From contig JAILLY010000062.1 in NCBI GenBank assembly GCA_024692905.1, positions 1 through 64,000 of the forward strand: a stretch of 64,000 bases of DNA, given 5' to 3'. A program made the translations under genes and the position numbers. Origin of the DNA: Lachnospiraceae bacterium (GTDB lineage Bacteria > Bacillota > Clostridia > Lachnospirales > Lachnospiraceae). The notes beneath the pieces are model-generated. The model had not been told where the DNA came from. It saw only the letters and a list, made by a program, of their open reading frames with translations, and made no database searches. Below are positions 24,113-32,894 of this stretch, in pieces (within the stretch, counting starts at the first letter, position 1; the number at the start of each line of letters is the position of its first letter).

Positions 24113-25246
24113 TCACGAAAGTGCCTCCGCCATGCGGTCCCAGGAAAACCTGTACTCCCGGTCGGCAATACCCTGTATATATCTGTCCTTCCTGCCTTCC
24201 GAAAAATACGTATGGATGGCAGAGGCAAGCGCCTCATCATCGAAGGGCTCCACGATCATTCCGGTCACGTCGTCCTCAACAACCTCCGGGAGTCCGCCTA
24301 CCCTCGTGACTATCACGGGCTTTCTGAATCCGTATGCTATCTGGACTATCCCGCTCTGGGTCGCCGATTCATACGGCAGTACCACAAGATCTGCCGCCGA
24401 GAAGTATTTTTCCACCTCTTTATCCGGGACATACCCGTCTTTTATGGTTATATCTTCACCTATTCCGAGGCTGTCAATAAGTGCAAGGTATTCATCCTTT
24501 CCGCCGTCAAAGTCACCAACGACATAAAGCTTCGGGATCCTGCCGGCTCCTTCATACCTGTCTTTAAGTATATGCATCGCATTTAACAGGTGCTTAAGTC
24601 CCTTATATTCCCTTACAAATCCGAAAAACAGCATCATATCTTCATCATCCGGGATAGATAACCTCTTCCTTGCACTGCCGCGGTCAAGATTCTCAAAATT
24701 AAATGCGCTGTATGTCGGATGGACCGAAACCCTGTAATCAGCATCGGGCTTTATCGACAGAAGATCCTTAACCTCACCGTTCGCATGCAGGATGAATGAG
24801 TCTCCTCTCTTTAATGCCATGCGTGTAAGCTGCCTGTCAAGCGGGAATCTCTCGTGGGGGAACACGTTATGGCATATATATACGACTTTTATACCTGCCT
24901 TCTTAAGCCTGCGCGTCAGCAGCGTATAGCACGGCGCGAAATAGGGATGCCACCACTGGATGATGACTTTCTCCGGTTTCATGCGGACAATCTCCCCTGC
25001 CGTCTTAAGTATATTGAACGGGTTTGCCGTATTTATAAGGAACTTCGTACCCTCAACCCTGAAGTGATCGTTTTCGTAGTCTCTCTGCTCCCTTTTGAAA
25101 AGAAGCTTCGGATACTGCATGCTGTATGAGATCATCTCCACATCGCGGACCTTTGAAAGCGCACGATACATAAGACCTGTATAATGGGATATCCCGCCTT
25201 TATACGGATAAACGGGCCCGATCAGTACCCACTTATTCTCTGCCAT
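24113..25246 (-). CDS. Glycosyltransferase, GT4 family
   Basis: GT-B-fold retaining transferase of 377 residues. The N-terminal donor-independent domain has GPVYPYKGGISHYTG. The C-terminal domain has the GT4 hallmark EKYFSAADLVVLPYESATQSGIVQ, containing the EX7E-like acidic pair, followed by PVIVTRVGGLPEVV. It probably adds a sugar to a surface glycan intermediate. It overlaps the next glycosyltransferase upstream by 14 nt, so the two are coupled. Donor and acceptor cannot be named. Confidence 0.87.
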   Translation of the reverse strand: MAENKWVLIGPVYPYKGGISHYTGLMYRALSKVRDVEMISYSMQYPKLLFKREQRDYENDHFRVEGTKFLINTANPFNILKTAGEIVRMKPEKVIIQWWHPYFAPCYTLLTRRLKKAGIKVVYICHNVFPHERFPLDRQLTRMALKRGDSFILHANGEVKDLLSIKPDADYRVSVHPTYSAFNFENLDRGSARKRLSIPDDEDMMLFFGFVREYKGLKHLLNAMHILKDRYEGAGRIPKLYVVGDFDGGKDEYLALIDSLGIGEDITIKDGYVPDKEVEKYFSAADLVVLPYESATQSGIVQIAYGFRKPVIVTRVGGLPEVVEDDVTGMIVEPFDDEALASAIHTYFSEGRKDRYIQGIADREYRFSWDRMAEALS

Positions 25247-26207
25247 TCTCCGCTTCTTCTCTTTCTTTCTCCGAATAATCCAGGCGCCTTACCCTGTACT
25301 GGATATCCTCAAGGAGTTTCCGGTTATTTGCGATAACATCAGCCTGGAGCCCTACTATGAAGGTCATGAAACCAAGCAGCATGAGAGTTGACGAGAATAC
25401 AAGTGACTGTATATGCCCAAGTCCCGAACCCGCAAAGAAATATATAAGGAACCTGACCGCCAGGGCAAATCCCAGAGTGAACGGTATAAGTCCGAGTATC
25501 GAAAAGAACGTAAGCGGCCTGTACATCATAAAGGCACGCACTATCGTCAGCATCGAGCGCTTGACATATCCGAACATGGAATGGAAGAGACGTGACTTCC
25601 TTAACTCACCGTTGGTCCTTACCGGAACCGAGGTTATCGCCATATTGGTCCTTCCGGCCTGAACGATCGTCTCAAGCGTATAGGTATAGTTGTTCATAAC
25701 GTTAAGATGCATGGCCGCTTCACGCGAAAAGGCACGGAAGCCGCTTGGTGCATCAGGGATGTCGGTCTTGCTCGCGACTCTGACGACATAGCTGCCGAAA
25801 TGCTGGAGCCGTTTTTTAAGCGGTGAGAAATGCTCCGTAGCATCTATCGGACGTTCGCCAATGACTATGTCTGCTTTCTTATCAAGGATGGGACGTACCA
25901 GCTTCTCGATATCCGCACCGCAATACTGATTGTCAGCATCGGTATTTACGATGATATCGGCTCCGTTACGCAGGCACGCATCGATCCCGGCCATAAATCC
26001 CTTGGCAAGACCCTTGTTCTTTGTGAAGCTGACGATATGGTCAACTCCCCATTTCCTTGCCACCTCGACCGTATTGTCGACGCTCCCGTCATTGATTATG
26101 AGCACTTCTATCTCGTCTATCCCGTCTATATGCTTCGGCAGATCGTTTAACGCGATCTCGAGCGTTTCCGCCTCGTTTAGACAGGGTATCTGTATTATGA
26201 GTTTCAT
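25233..26207 (-). CDS. Membrane glycosyltransferase, GT2 family (dolichol-phosphate-mannose-synthase-like)
   Basis: Residues 1-225 are a GT-A domain with QIPCLNEAETL, the metal-binding NTDADNQY and FRAFSREAAMHL. Two C-terminal membrane helices follow near 235-305, then a basic tail. This layout is typical of polyprenyl-phosphate glycosyltransferases, which charge undecaprenyl phosphate with one sugar. AAGGAATAAGGT precedes the ATG. It forms a cluster with the adjacent GT4 and GT2 genes. Confidence 0.87.
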   Translation of the reverse strand: MKLIIQIPCLNEAETLEIALNDLPKHIDGIDEIEVLIINDGSVDNTVEVARKWGVDHIVSFTKNKGLAKGFMAGIDACLRNGADIIVNTDADNQYCGADIEKLVRPILDKKADIVIGERPIDATEHFSPLKKRLQHFGSYVVRVASKTDIPDAPSGFRAFSREAAMHLNVMNNYTYTLETIVQAGRTNMAITSVPVRTNGELRKSRLFHSMFGYVKRSMLTIVRAFMMYRPLTFFSILGLIPFTLGFALAVRFLIYFFAGSGLGHIQSLVFSSTLMLLGFMTFIVGLQADVIANNRKLLEDIQYRVRRLDYSEKEREEAENGRE

Positions 26208-26210
26208 ACC

Positions 26211-27149
26211 TTATTCCTTCTCTCTGGCTATATAGATCGGCCTTCCCTTTGTCTCAAGATAGGTCTTTGCAAGATACTGCCCGACCACTCCTATGCAGAA
26301 CAGCTGTATCCCGCCCAAAAACAGGATTATACATATCATGGACGGCCAGCCGCTGGTGGGATCACCGTAAATAAGCGTCCGGATTATGATAAATACGATC
26401 ATCACAAACGAAAGGACCATGAACATAAGTCCGATGAGTGTGCTTATCGTAAGCGGTGCGGTCGTAAAACCGACAAATCCTTCTATCGAATACAGGAACA
26501 GCTTCCAGAAGTTCCATTTCGTCTCTCCCGCCACTCTTTCGCGGTTCTCATAGTCAAACCACTTCGTCTTAAAGCCGACCCAGCTGTATATCCCCTTGGT
26601 GAACCTGTTGAATTCCTTCATATCAAGGACTGCGTCCACCATTGTCCGCGTCATTATGCGGTAATCCCTGGCTCCGTCCATGATCTGAAGATCGGTCATC
26701 CGGTTCATGATACGGTAAAACCGCCTTGCGAAGAACGAACGGATGGGAGGTTCGCCCTTACGGGTGACTCTTCTTGTTGCCGCAGAATCATACCCTTCCT
26801 CCGTTACTGCCCTGTACATATCCGGAAGCAGCGAGGGCGGATCCTGAAGATCTGCATCCATTATCACCACGTGATCCCCGTGCGAATTCTCAAGGCCGGC
26901 GTAGATCCCGGATTCCTTGCCGAAATTACGGGAAAATGACACAAAATGGACTCTGTCGTCATTTGCCCTTAAGCCTTTTATGACTTCAAGGGTCTTATCC
27001 TTAGAACCGTCGTCTATGAACAGGAGCTCAAAATCAAGCCCCGGAAAGGTTCCCTTCATCTCATCCATTGTCCTGCATATCTCTTCGTAGAAAATCGGCA
27101 GGGCAGGTTCTTCATTATAGCAGGGCACTACGATCGATAGTAAACTCAT
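26211..27149 (-). CDS. Membrane glycosyltransferase, GT2 family (GtrB-like)
   Basis: A 312-residue polyprenyl-phosphate hexose synthase type. The GT-A domain has VVPCYNEEPALP, the DXD region VIMDADLQDPP and YRIMTRTMVDAVL, then two membrane helices near 230-290. It resembles GtrB/YkoT enzymes that make undecaprenyl-phosphate-glucose. The start overlaps the U32 protein stop as ATGA. The downstream GT2 gene is a divergent paralogue with the same layout. Confidence 0.87.
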   Translation of the reverse strand: MSLLSIVVPCYNEEPALPIFYEEICRTMDEMKGTFPGLDFELLFIDDGSKDKTLEVIKGLRANDDRVHFVSFSRNFGKESGIYAGLENSHGDHVVIMDADLQDPPSLLPDMYRAVTEEGYDSAATRRVTRKGEPPIRSFFARRFYRIMNRMTDLQIMDGARDYRIMTRTMVDAVLDMKEFNRFTKGIYSWVGFKTKWFDYENRERVAGETKWNFWKLFLYSIEGFVGFTTAPLTISTLIGLMFMVLSFVMIVFIIIRTLIYGDPTSGWPSMICIILFLGGIQLFCIGVVGQYLAKTYLETKGRPIYIAREKE

Positions 27150-28408
27150 GCTTCAGTCCTCAAAGCGGTATCCTGTATACCGCATCTTAATATATCATAC
27201 ATTTCCGCACAGGGCGGATCCAGAATAAGCTTAAGCTTCTGCTTTGCATGGGGTGCGCTGTCCATCTCCTCACCCTCTTCGTTCTTTATGGAGACTACGG
27301 TGACTTCCATATCCCTTCCGTCGGGCTTCATCACCTCTATCTTATCGCCTTTTCGGAACTTATTCTTCTGCTCCGTCATGACCGAGCCGTCCCCGCATTT
27401 ATCTTCGATCATCCCGAGATATACGGATTCCTTAACATACGTGCTGTTATCGTAGATCTGCGTACTCTTATCCGGCTTGCCGAAATAGAACCCGGTTGTG
27501 AACCGCCTGTAGGTGCACTGGGCTATCTCATGCCTGTACAGATCCATATTCGACCGGTACTTCTCCTCCGACTCAAGATAGTCATCTATTGCCTTACGGT
27601 AGGTCCTTGAAACGGTAGCGACATACAGCGCCGTCTTCATCCTTCCCTCTATTTTGAAGCTGTCGATCCCCGCATCGATCATTTCGGGTATATGCTCTAT
27701 CATGCACAGATCGCCGGAATTGAAGATATAGGTCCCGCGTTCGTTCTCAAATACAGGCATATACTCTCCGGGCCTTGTCTCCTCCATAAGCACATATTTC
27801 CAACGGCACGGATGCGTGCATTCTCCCCGGTTCGCATCCCGTCCCGTAAGGAAATTGCTTAGCAGGCACCGCCCGGAATATGAAATGCACATAGCTCCGT
27901 GGATGAAGCTCTCTATCTCCATATCTTCAGGGATATGCTCCCTTATTTCCTTTATCTCCTCAAGGGAGAGCTCCCTGGCGCTTACCACACGCTTCGCTCC
28001 CTGCTTATACCAGAAGTCATAAGTCATGTAGTTGGTATTGTTGGCCTGCGTGCTTATATGTATATCTATATCAGGGCATTCTTCCCGTGCTATCGTAAAT
28101 ATACCCGGATCCGCTATTATAAGTGCATCCGGTTTAAGCCCGGCAAGCTCCCTTAAATATTCCCTTGCACCGTCAAGATCGTAATTATGCGCAAGGATAT
28201 TTACGGTCACATGAACCTTTACCCCGTGTTTATGGGCAAAGTCAATGCCGAGCGCCATCTCCCGGCGGGTAAAGTTCTTTGCCTTTGCCCTGAGTCCGTA
28301 GGCCTCGCCGCCTATATATACCGCATCGGCTCCGAAGATGACCGCCGTCTTCAGCACCTCAAGGCTGCTTGCGGGTACCAGAAGTTCAGGTTTCCTTATC
28401 TGTTTCAT
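27146..28408 (-). CDS. Peptidase U32-family protein, tRNA hydroxylation type (TrhP-like)
   Basis: Despite the family name, related proteins (TrhP in Escherichia coli, YrrN/YrrO in Bacillus) install 5-hydroxyuridine at tRNA position 34. The 420 residues start PELLVPASSLEVLKTAVIFGADAVYIGGEAYGLRAKAKNF and include the cysteine signature IHGAMCISYSGRCLLSNFL with further cysteines in RGECTHPCRWKY, suited to a metal cluster. The methyltransferase that completes mo5U (TrmR) is directly upstream and overlaps by 23 nt, matching the Bacillus yrrM-yrrN-yrrO order. Confidence 0.85.
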   Translation of the reverse strand: MKQIRKPELLVPASSLEVLKTAVIFGADAVYIGGEAYGLRAKAKNFTRREMALGIDFAHKHGVKVHVTVNILAHNYDLDGAREYLRELAGLKPDALIIADPGIFTIAREECPDIDIHISTQANNTNYMTYDFWYKQGAKRVVSARELSLEEIKEIREHIPEDMEIESFIHGAMCISYSGRCLLSNFLTGRDANRGECTHPCRWKYVLMEETRPGEYMPVFENERGTYIFNSGDLCMIEHIPEMIDAGIDSFKIEGRMKTALYVATVSRTYRKAIDDYLESEEKYRSNMDLYRHEIAQCTYRRFTTGFYFGKPDKSTQIYDNSTYVKESVYLGMIEDKCGDGSVMTEQKNKFRKGDKIEVMKPDGRDMEVTVVSIKNEEGEEMDSAPHAKQKLKLILDPPCAEMYDILRCGIQDTALRTEA

Positions 28409-29057
28409 ATTGCTTCACACTTACGCTTACGCCGTCATCCACGGGCAGGATGACTGTGCTTAACCTCTCATCATGGGTAAGGACATACAGGTACTCCCTC
28501 ATGCGGGAATGTATCGTCCGGTCCCTGCGGGCAACCGCATAACGCGACATGAGCACGTCCCCGTCCTGCATGACGTTATCCGACACGAGTATCCCTCCCG
28601 GAAGCAGCAGCGTCATCACATCATCAAAGAAATTAAGATACTGCCCTTTAGCCGCATCCATAAAGATAAGTCCGAACTTCCTGCCCTTTCCTGCAAGTTC
28701 CTTCAGTATATCGGCCGCCTCGCCCTCAAGCAGGGTAATGCAGCCGTCATATCCCGACTTTTTGAAATTCTCCTTTGCGGCCGGGATCCTTTTATCGTAT
28801 TTCTCTATCGTGGTTATCGTGCTGCCCTTTGGCATGCACCCAGCCATAAGTATCGCCGAATATCCGACGGCGGTCCCGACTTCCAGTATATCCTTGGGCC
28901 TGGACCCGCTTATTATGACTTTAAGCAAACTCCGTACGGTCGGCCTTATTATCGGAACGCCTTCAAGGACAGCGGTACGTTCAAGTTCATCAAGGAAGCT
29001 CCCGTTACCGCTGCTTAACGATCCTAAATATGTATTGATCCTCCGGTCGTCTGTCAC
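28386..29057 (-). CDS. trmR: tRNA 5-hydroxyuridine methyltransferase (TrmR/YrrM)
   Basis: SAM-dependent O-methyltransferase of 223 residues, predicted to methylate 5-hydroxyuridine in tRNA to mo5U. Motif I is ILEVGTAVGYSAILMAG, the metal and acidic residues lie in LIFMDAAKGQYLNFFDD, and SDNVMQDG follows. I choose a GTG at 29057, because GGGGA lies 8 nt upstream, it begins 4 nt after the preceding stop, and its N-terminus (M/VTDDRRINTYL) resembles Bacillus YrrM. A frame open to 29162 would add 35 residues overlapping the previous gene. Confidence 0.85.
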   Translation of the reverse strand: MTDDRRINTYLGSLSSGNGSFLDELERTAVLEGVPIIRPTVRSLLKVIISGSRPKDILEVGTAVGYSAILMAGCMPKGSTITTIEKYDKRIPAAKENFKKSGYDGCITLLEGEAADILKELAGKGRKFGLIFMDAAKGQYLNFFDDVMTLLLPGGILVSDNVMQDGDVLMSRYAVARRDRTIHSRMREYLYVLTHDERLSTVILPVDDGVSVSVKQYETDKET

Positions 29058-29061
29058 GGCA

Positions 29062-29664
29062 TCATTCCCCGTTGCCTTCCGGGATATCATCACCTTCGCC
29101 GGCATAGGCTTCCTCTGAATCTGACGTATCATCCGCGGCAGGTTCGGGCTCATCCTCCTCACCCTCGTAAGGAGTCTCGCCTTCCTGCATGTCGCCTTCG
29201 ACCAGTTCGGAACCCGATTCGATGGGAGCGGTTATGTCATAGGTCACATCGGGCATGTCTCCAAGCTCTTCGGGCTTGTATTCCTCTTCCTCTTCCTTTT
29301 CATCCGCCTTCGTCAATATTGCCATCAGTTCATCAACCGTATAGGAATTGTTGAGGGTATACGTTCCGGGATCGATGCTTCCTTTGTGCTCGGTCAGCTT
29401 TGCCTGGACAAAGAAGAGTGCCCAGTCCGTGGTGATACCCTTTTCCTCGAGCTTCTTGGCAATGCTCCTTAAGCTTTCGCCCTTTTCCACGGATACAACT
29501 ATATCGCGCCCCGGCGCCTCGGCCACGGGACCTTCGGTAAATACGCGGAAACCGAAATCATAGGCCTTTTTGCCAACCGTCGAGACCAGTATGATGCAGC
29601 CGATAAGCACGACCGCCCTTATTATCGTCCCTATGAAACTTACAGTAAGATCCAATACTTTCAT
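29062..29664 (-). CDS. MltG-like LysM-type membrane protein lacking the catalytic domain
   Basis: A 200-residue protein with one membrane helix (about 8-30), then a segment resembling the N-terminal LysM-like domain of the transglycosylase MltG/YceG: VSVEKGESLRSIAKKLEEKGITTDWALFFVQAKL and GSIDPGTYTLNNSYTVDELMAIL. Full MltG is about 350-380 residues; here the catalytic half is replaced by an acidic tail of about 70 residues. It occupies the yrrL (mltG) position of the Bacillus gene order, beside yrrM. A transglycosylase activity is not supported. Confidence 0.75.
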   Translation of the reverse strand: MKVLDLTVSFIGTIIRAVVLIGCIILVSTVGKKAYDFGFRVFTEGPVAEAPGRDIVVSVEKGESLRSIAKKLEEKGITTDWALFFVQAKLTEHKGSIDPGTYTLNNSYTVDELMAILTKADEKEEEEEYKPEELGDMPDVTYDITAPIESGSELVEGDMQEGETPYEGEEDEPEPAADDTSDSEEAYAGEGDDIPEGNGE

Positions 29665-29688
29665 AATCTGCTATACTTTGCCTCCGAA

Positions 29689-30015
29689 TCATTCATCAAG
29701 CACGGCAACTACCCTGTCTGTTATATACTGGAACATCCTTGAGAAATCCACCTCGGCCAGGATAAAATCGCTCACCCTTGAATCGCTGCACAGTTCCTCC
29801 ATCCTTCCCGATATCTCCTCGGATCTTCTTTCATATTCTTCTTCGCTCATCTTCTGGACGCTCATGTTAAGCTCGCGTATCCTGCCGACGGCGTCCATTG
29901 CGCCCTCATCATTCCTGACTTCGTCAAATCTCTTTCTGTAATTTATGCATTCCTCCGACTCCCTGACCCGTTCAACCAGGCTTTCAAGAGCGGATTCGAG
30001 CTTATCGTCATACAT
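29689..30015 (-). CDS. YlbF/YmcA-family protein (RicF/RicA-like)
   Basis: A 108-residue helical protein with the YlbF-family pattern SEECINYRKRFDEVRND followed by a second long helix and FSRMFQYITDRV at the end. In Bacillus, YlbF and YmcA form the Y-complex, which guides RNase Y mRNA maturation, competence and biofilm. The gene overlaps the RNase J gene by 8 nt, so it is translationally coupled to a nuclease. AAGGAAAGATGT precedes the ATG. Confidence 0.8.
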   Translation of the reverse strand: MYDDKLESALESLVERVRESEECINYRKRFDEVRNDEGAMDAVGRIRELNMSVQKMSEEEYERRSEEISGRMEELCSDSRVSDFILAEVDFSRMFQYITDRVVAVLDE

Positions 30016-31696
30016 CTTTCCTTATCTCTGCCTCCATGATTATGGGCATTATCATGGGACGCCTCTTCATCTTCTTCCATACATAGCTTGACATCGCGTC
30101 CTTTATTATGCTCTTCATCCTTCCCCAGTCGCCTATATTCTTATCCTGGATCTTGTCAATGGCTTTTAAGGCTACTTCCCTTGTCTCCTCCATTATCTCA
30201 TCGGATTCCTTGACATATATGAATCCTCTGGTCACTATGTCGGGGCCGGCGAGCACCCTGTTGCTGCCCTTTTCAAGAGTCAGAACGACCATCAGCATTC
30301 CGTCCTCGGCAAGGGTCTGGCGGTCACGGATGACAACGTTGCCTACATCTCCGACACCGAGTCCGTCAACGAATACGGCTCCGGTCTGTACCTCCTCGGT
30401 GATCCTGGCGCCGTTGCGGTTTATCGAGAGCACCTGGCCCGTGGTCAGTATGAATATATTCTCCGAGGGGATCCCGAGTTCCCTTGCTATCCCGGCCTGT
30501 GCCTTTAAGTGCTTGAACTCACCGTGTACCGGTATCGCATATCTGGGCTTTACCAGCGTATATATGAGCTTGATCTCCTCCTGGCAGGCATGACCCGATA
30601 CATGGGCATCCTGGAATACGACATCCGCGCCCTTGATGCTTAACTCATTGATGAGCTTGGCCACGGCTTTTTCGTTCCCGGGGATGGGGTTTGATGAAAA
30701 AATGACTGTATCTCCGGGCTTGATCTGGAGCAGCTTGTGAGTGCTGGTCGCGATCCTGTTAAGCGCCGCCATGGTCTCTCCCTGGGAGCCGGTCGTGATG
30801 ATAACGATCTTCCTGTCGGGATAGTTCTTTATATCTTCTATATCGATCAGCGTATTTTCATGAACATCAACGTATCCGAGTTCGGTCGCCGCCTGGATGA
30901 CGTTCACCATGCTGCGTCCTTCGACCACGACCTTGCGCTTATGCCTGTAGGCGGCATCTATTATCTGCTGGACCCTGTCAACATTGCTCGCAAAGGTAGA
31001 TACGATGATCCTTGAATCCTCATGCTCCGAAAACAGCGAATCTATCGTCTTGCCCACGGTCTTCTCGGAATTGGTGAAGCCCGGACGCTCGGCATTGGTA
31101 GAGTCACACATCAGCGCGAGAACTCCCTTCCTTCCAAGCTCCGCAAAACGCTGGAGGTCTATCGGATCCCCGTACACAGGGGTGTAGTCAACCTTAAAAT
31201 CACCCGTATGCACCACGGTGCCCACGGGCGAGGTGATCGCCAGGGCACATGCGTCGGCGATGCTGTGATTGGTCCTTATGAATTCAACCTTGAACGCGCC
31301 CAGGGTCACCACATCCCCGGCCTTTACGACCCTTCTGTCGACAAGGTCGAGTATGCCGTGTTCCTTAAGCTTCCCTTCTATGAGCGCCTGGGTAAGACGC
31401 GTCGCGTATACCGGTACATTAAGCTGCTTTAATACGTACGGAAGGGACCCGATATGATCCTCATGTCCGTGTGTTATGACAAATGCCTCCACCTTATCCG
31501 CATTATCCAAAAGATAGGTGATGTCGGGTATCACAAGATCGATACCGAGCATATCGTCCTCCGGGAATGCCAGTCCGCAGTCCACTACCACGATCGAATT
31601 CCCGTATTCAAAGGCGGTTATGTTCATTCCTATCTGCTCAAGTCCTCCGAGCGGGATTATCTTAAGCGCCTTACCGCCGCTTTTTTTCCTTGCCAA
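30008..31696 (-). CDS. rnjA: Ribonuclease J
   Basis: Dual 5'-3' exonuclease and endonuclease for mRNA decay and rRNA maturation. The 562 residues hold the metallo-beta-lactamase motif HGHEDH at 76-81, HTGDFKVDYTP, a beta-CASP domain with CDSTNAERPG and TTGSQGE, and a C-terminal domain containing PVHGEFKHLKAQAGIA. The start is a TTG 7 nt after AAGGAG. Whether it corresponds to J1 or J2 cannot be decided from this window. Confidence 0.92.
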   Translation of the reverse strand: MARKKSGGKALKIIPLGGLEQIGMNITAFEYGNSIVVVDCGLAFPEDDMLGIDLVIPDITYLLDNADKVEAFVITHGHEDHIGSLPYVLKQLNVPVYATRLTQALIEGKLKEHGILDLVDRRVVKAGDVVTLGAFKVEFIRTNHSIADACALAITSPVGTVVHTGDFKVDYTPVYGDPIDLQRFAELGRKGVLALMCDSTNAERPGFTNSEKTVGKTIDSLFSEHEDSRIIVSTFASNVDRVQQIIDAAYRHKRKVVVEGRSMVNVIQAATELGYVDVHENTLIDIEDIKNYPDRKIVIITTGSQGETMAALNRIATSTHKLLQIKPGDTVIFSSNPIPGNEKAVAKLINELSIKGADVVFQDAHVSGHACQEEIKLIYTLVKPRYAIPVHGEFKHLKAQAGIARELGIPSENIFILTTGQVLSINRNGARITEEVQTGAVFVDGLGVGDVGNVVIRDRQTLAEDGMLMVVLTLEKGSNRVLAGPDIVTRGFIYVKESDEIMEETREVALKAIDKIQDKNIGDWGRMKSIIKDAMSSYVWKKMKRRPMIMPIIMEAEIRKDV

Positions 31697-31740
31697 AATA
31701 TCACTCCTTAGTTCTTCAACGGGACCCCGGTCCCTTTATT

Positions 31741-32019
31741 CTATCCTACTATCTGCGTATCTCCGAGAGAATCTTCGAAAATCCCGGCTACGATCTCAAG
31801 TTCATCATCATCTATTTCCTCATAGATGCTCTCCTTTGCTTCCGCCGGTGCCGTATCTTTAAGGATCATACACTGCGCATCACCCTTTGGCGCGTCCGCC
31901 ACGAGGATATAATTGCATCCGTTTATCCTTGTCTCATCTATGATATACCATTCGGACGTGCCTTCATCCGTCTCAAATGTTATCTTTCCCGATCTTTCTT
32001 CCTTCTTAAGCTCTTCCAT
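31741..32019 (-). CDS. DUF1292 protein (YrzB-like)
   Basis: Small acidic protein of 92 residues from a family of unknown function. It shows the DUF1292 pattern [29 protein letters not shown] followed by [17 protein letters not shown]. The ATG at 32019 is preceded by GGGGAGAG, and a longer frame to 32079 lies inside ruvX. It overlaps ruvX by 14 nt, in the conserved order IreB-RuvX-DUF1292 seen as yrzL-yrrK-yrzB in Bacillus. Confidence 0.85.
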   Translation of the reverse strand: MEELKKEERSGKITFETDEGTSEWYIIDETRINGCNYILVADAPKGDAQCMILKDTAPAEAKESIYEEIDDDELEIVAGIFEDSLGDTQIVG

Positions 32020-32446
32020 CGGTCTCTCCCCGCAGGCTCTCGAGGTAACCCTGCAATATGAACACCGCAGCGATCTCATCGACGTATTCCTTACGGTCTT
32101 CGCGCCTTATACCGCCTTCGATCATTGCCTTTTGCGCCGCCACCGTCGTAAGCCTTTCGTCCCACAAAATGACGGGGAGTCCCGTGCGTCTCTTCAGCGC
32201 TTCGGCAAATTCCCTGGTCTTTTCGCAGCGTTCTCCCTCGGTGTTGTTTAAGTTCTTGGGATACCCGAGCACTATGCGGTCGACCTGATTCTCACTGCAC
32301 AGTTCCTCTATCCTGGCGTAAGTCCTCCGTAACTTGTTCTCGTGCTCACGCCGTATTATCTCAACTCCCTGGGCAGTCAGAAGCAGGGGATCGCTCATGG
32401 CTACCCCTACCGTTTTGGACCCAAGATCAAGTCCCAGTATCCTCAT
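32006..32446 (-). CDS. ruvX: RuvX/YqgF pre-16S rRNA nuclease (resolvase fold)
   Basis: RNase H-fold protein of 146 residues, implicated in 16S rRNA 5' maturation and, in other species, Holliday junction resolution. It has [16 protein letters not shown] at the start with the first catalytic Asp, [13 protein letters not shown] in the middle and [10 protein letters not shown] near residue 97. It begins one base after the ireB stop. Confidence 0.92.
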   Translation of the reverse strand: MRILGLDLGSKTVGVAMSDPLLLTAQGVEIIRREHENKLRRTYARIEELCSENQVDRIVLGYPKNLNNTEGERCEKTREFAEALKRRTGLPVILWDERLTTVAAQKAMIEGGIRREDRKEYVDEIAAVFILQGYLESLRGETDGRA

Positions 32447-32447
32447 C

Positions 32448-32711
32448 CTAAACCCAGCCGTTATTCTTGATATACTGGGTCAGCAGTTCCTCGACCAGTT
32501 CATCACGCTCAACCTTCATGATAAGGCTTCTTGCGTTGTTATGACTGGTGATATATGTCGGATCGCCCGACATTATATATCCGACTATCTGGTTGACCGG
32601 ATTATAGCCCTTCTCGTTTAACGCCTCAAATACCGAGGATAATACCACCTTTACTCCGGTTTCCGGTTCGACCTGAACATTAAAATGCTGTGTGTTTCCA
32701 AGATCCTGCAT
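32448..32711 (-). CDS. ireB: IreB-family regulatory phosphoprotein
   Basis: An 87-residue protein of the IreB/YrzL (DUF965) family. In Enterococcus, IreB is phosphorylated by the kinase IreK and affects cephalosporin resistance. Family residues visible include [38 protein letters not shown]. The ATG at 32711 follows AGGAG with 7-nt spacing; the frame extending to 32846 overlaps the promoter. It is the first gene of the long minus-strand run. Confidence 0.9.
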   Translation of the reverse strand: MQDLGNTQHFNVQVEPETGVKVVLSSVFEALNEKGYNPVNQIVGYIMSGDPTYITSHNNARSLIMKVERDELVEELLTQYIKNNGWV

Positions 32712-32788
32712 GATCAATCTCCTGTTCACTGATTTTTGGGCACGGAACACGGTCCGTTCACCCTGCGCGACTGCGCATAGATATTGAT

Positions 32789-32817
32789 ATTTTACCCCAT
32801 TTTCAAAAAAAAGACAA
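32789..32817 (-). promoter_or_regulatory. Promoter of the ireB-ruvX block
   Basis: TTGTCT (32812-32817), 17-nt spacer, TAAAAT (32789-32794) on the minus strand, about 78 nt before the ireB ATG. Confidence 0.5.
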
Positions 32818-32830
32818 CACCGCCGCTCGA

Positions 32831-32859
32831 TTGACAAAACCTTCAACAGGCCATAAGAT
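32831..32859 (+). promoter_or_regulatory. Promoter of the cysteine desulfurase-thiI genes
   Basis: Perfect TTGACA (32831-32836), 17-nt spacer, TAAGAT (32854-32859), giving a leader of about 30 nt. It diverges from the ireB promoter, whose -35 starts 13 nt away. Confidence 0.7.
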
Positions 32860-32894
32860 ACTCTTTGCAGGACAAATAAAGGAAATAGGAAGAA

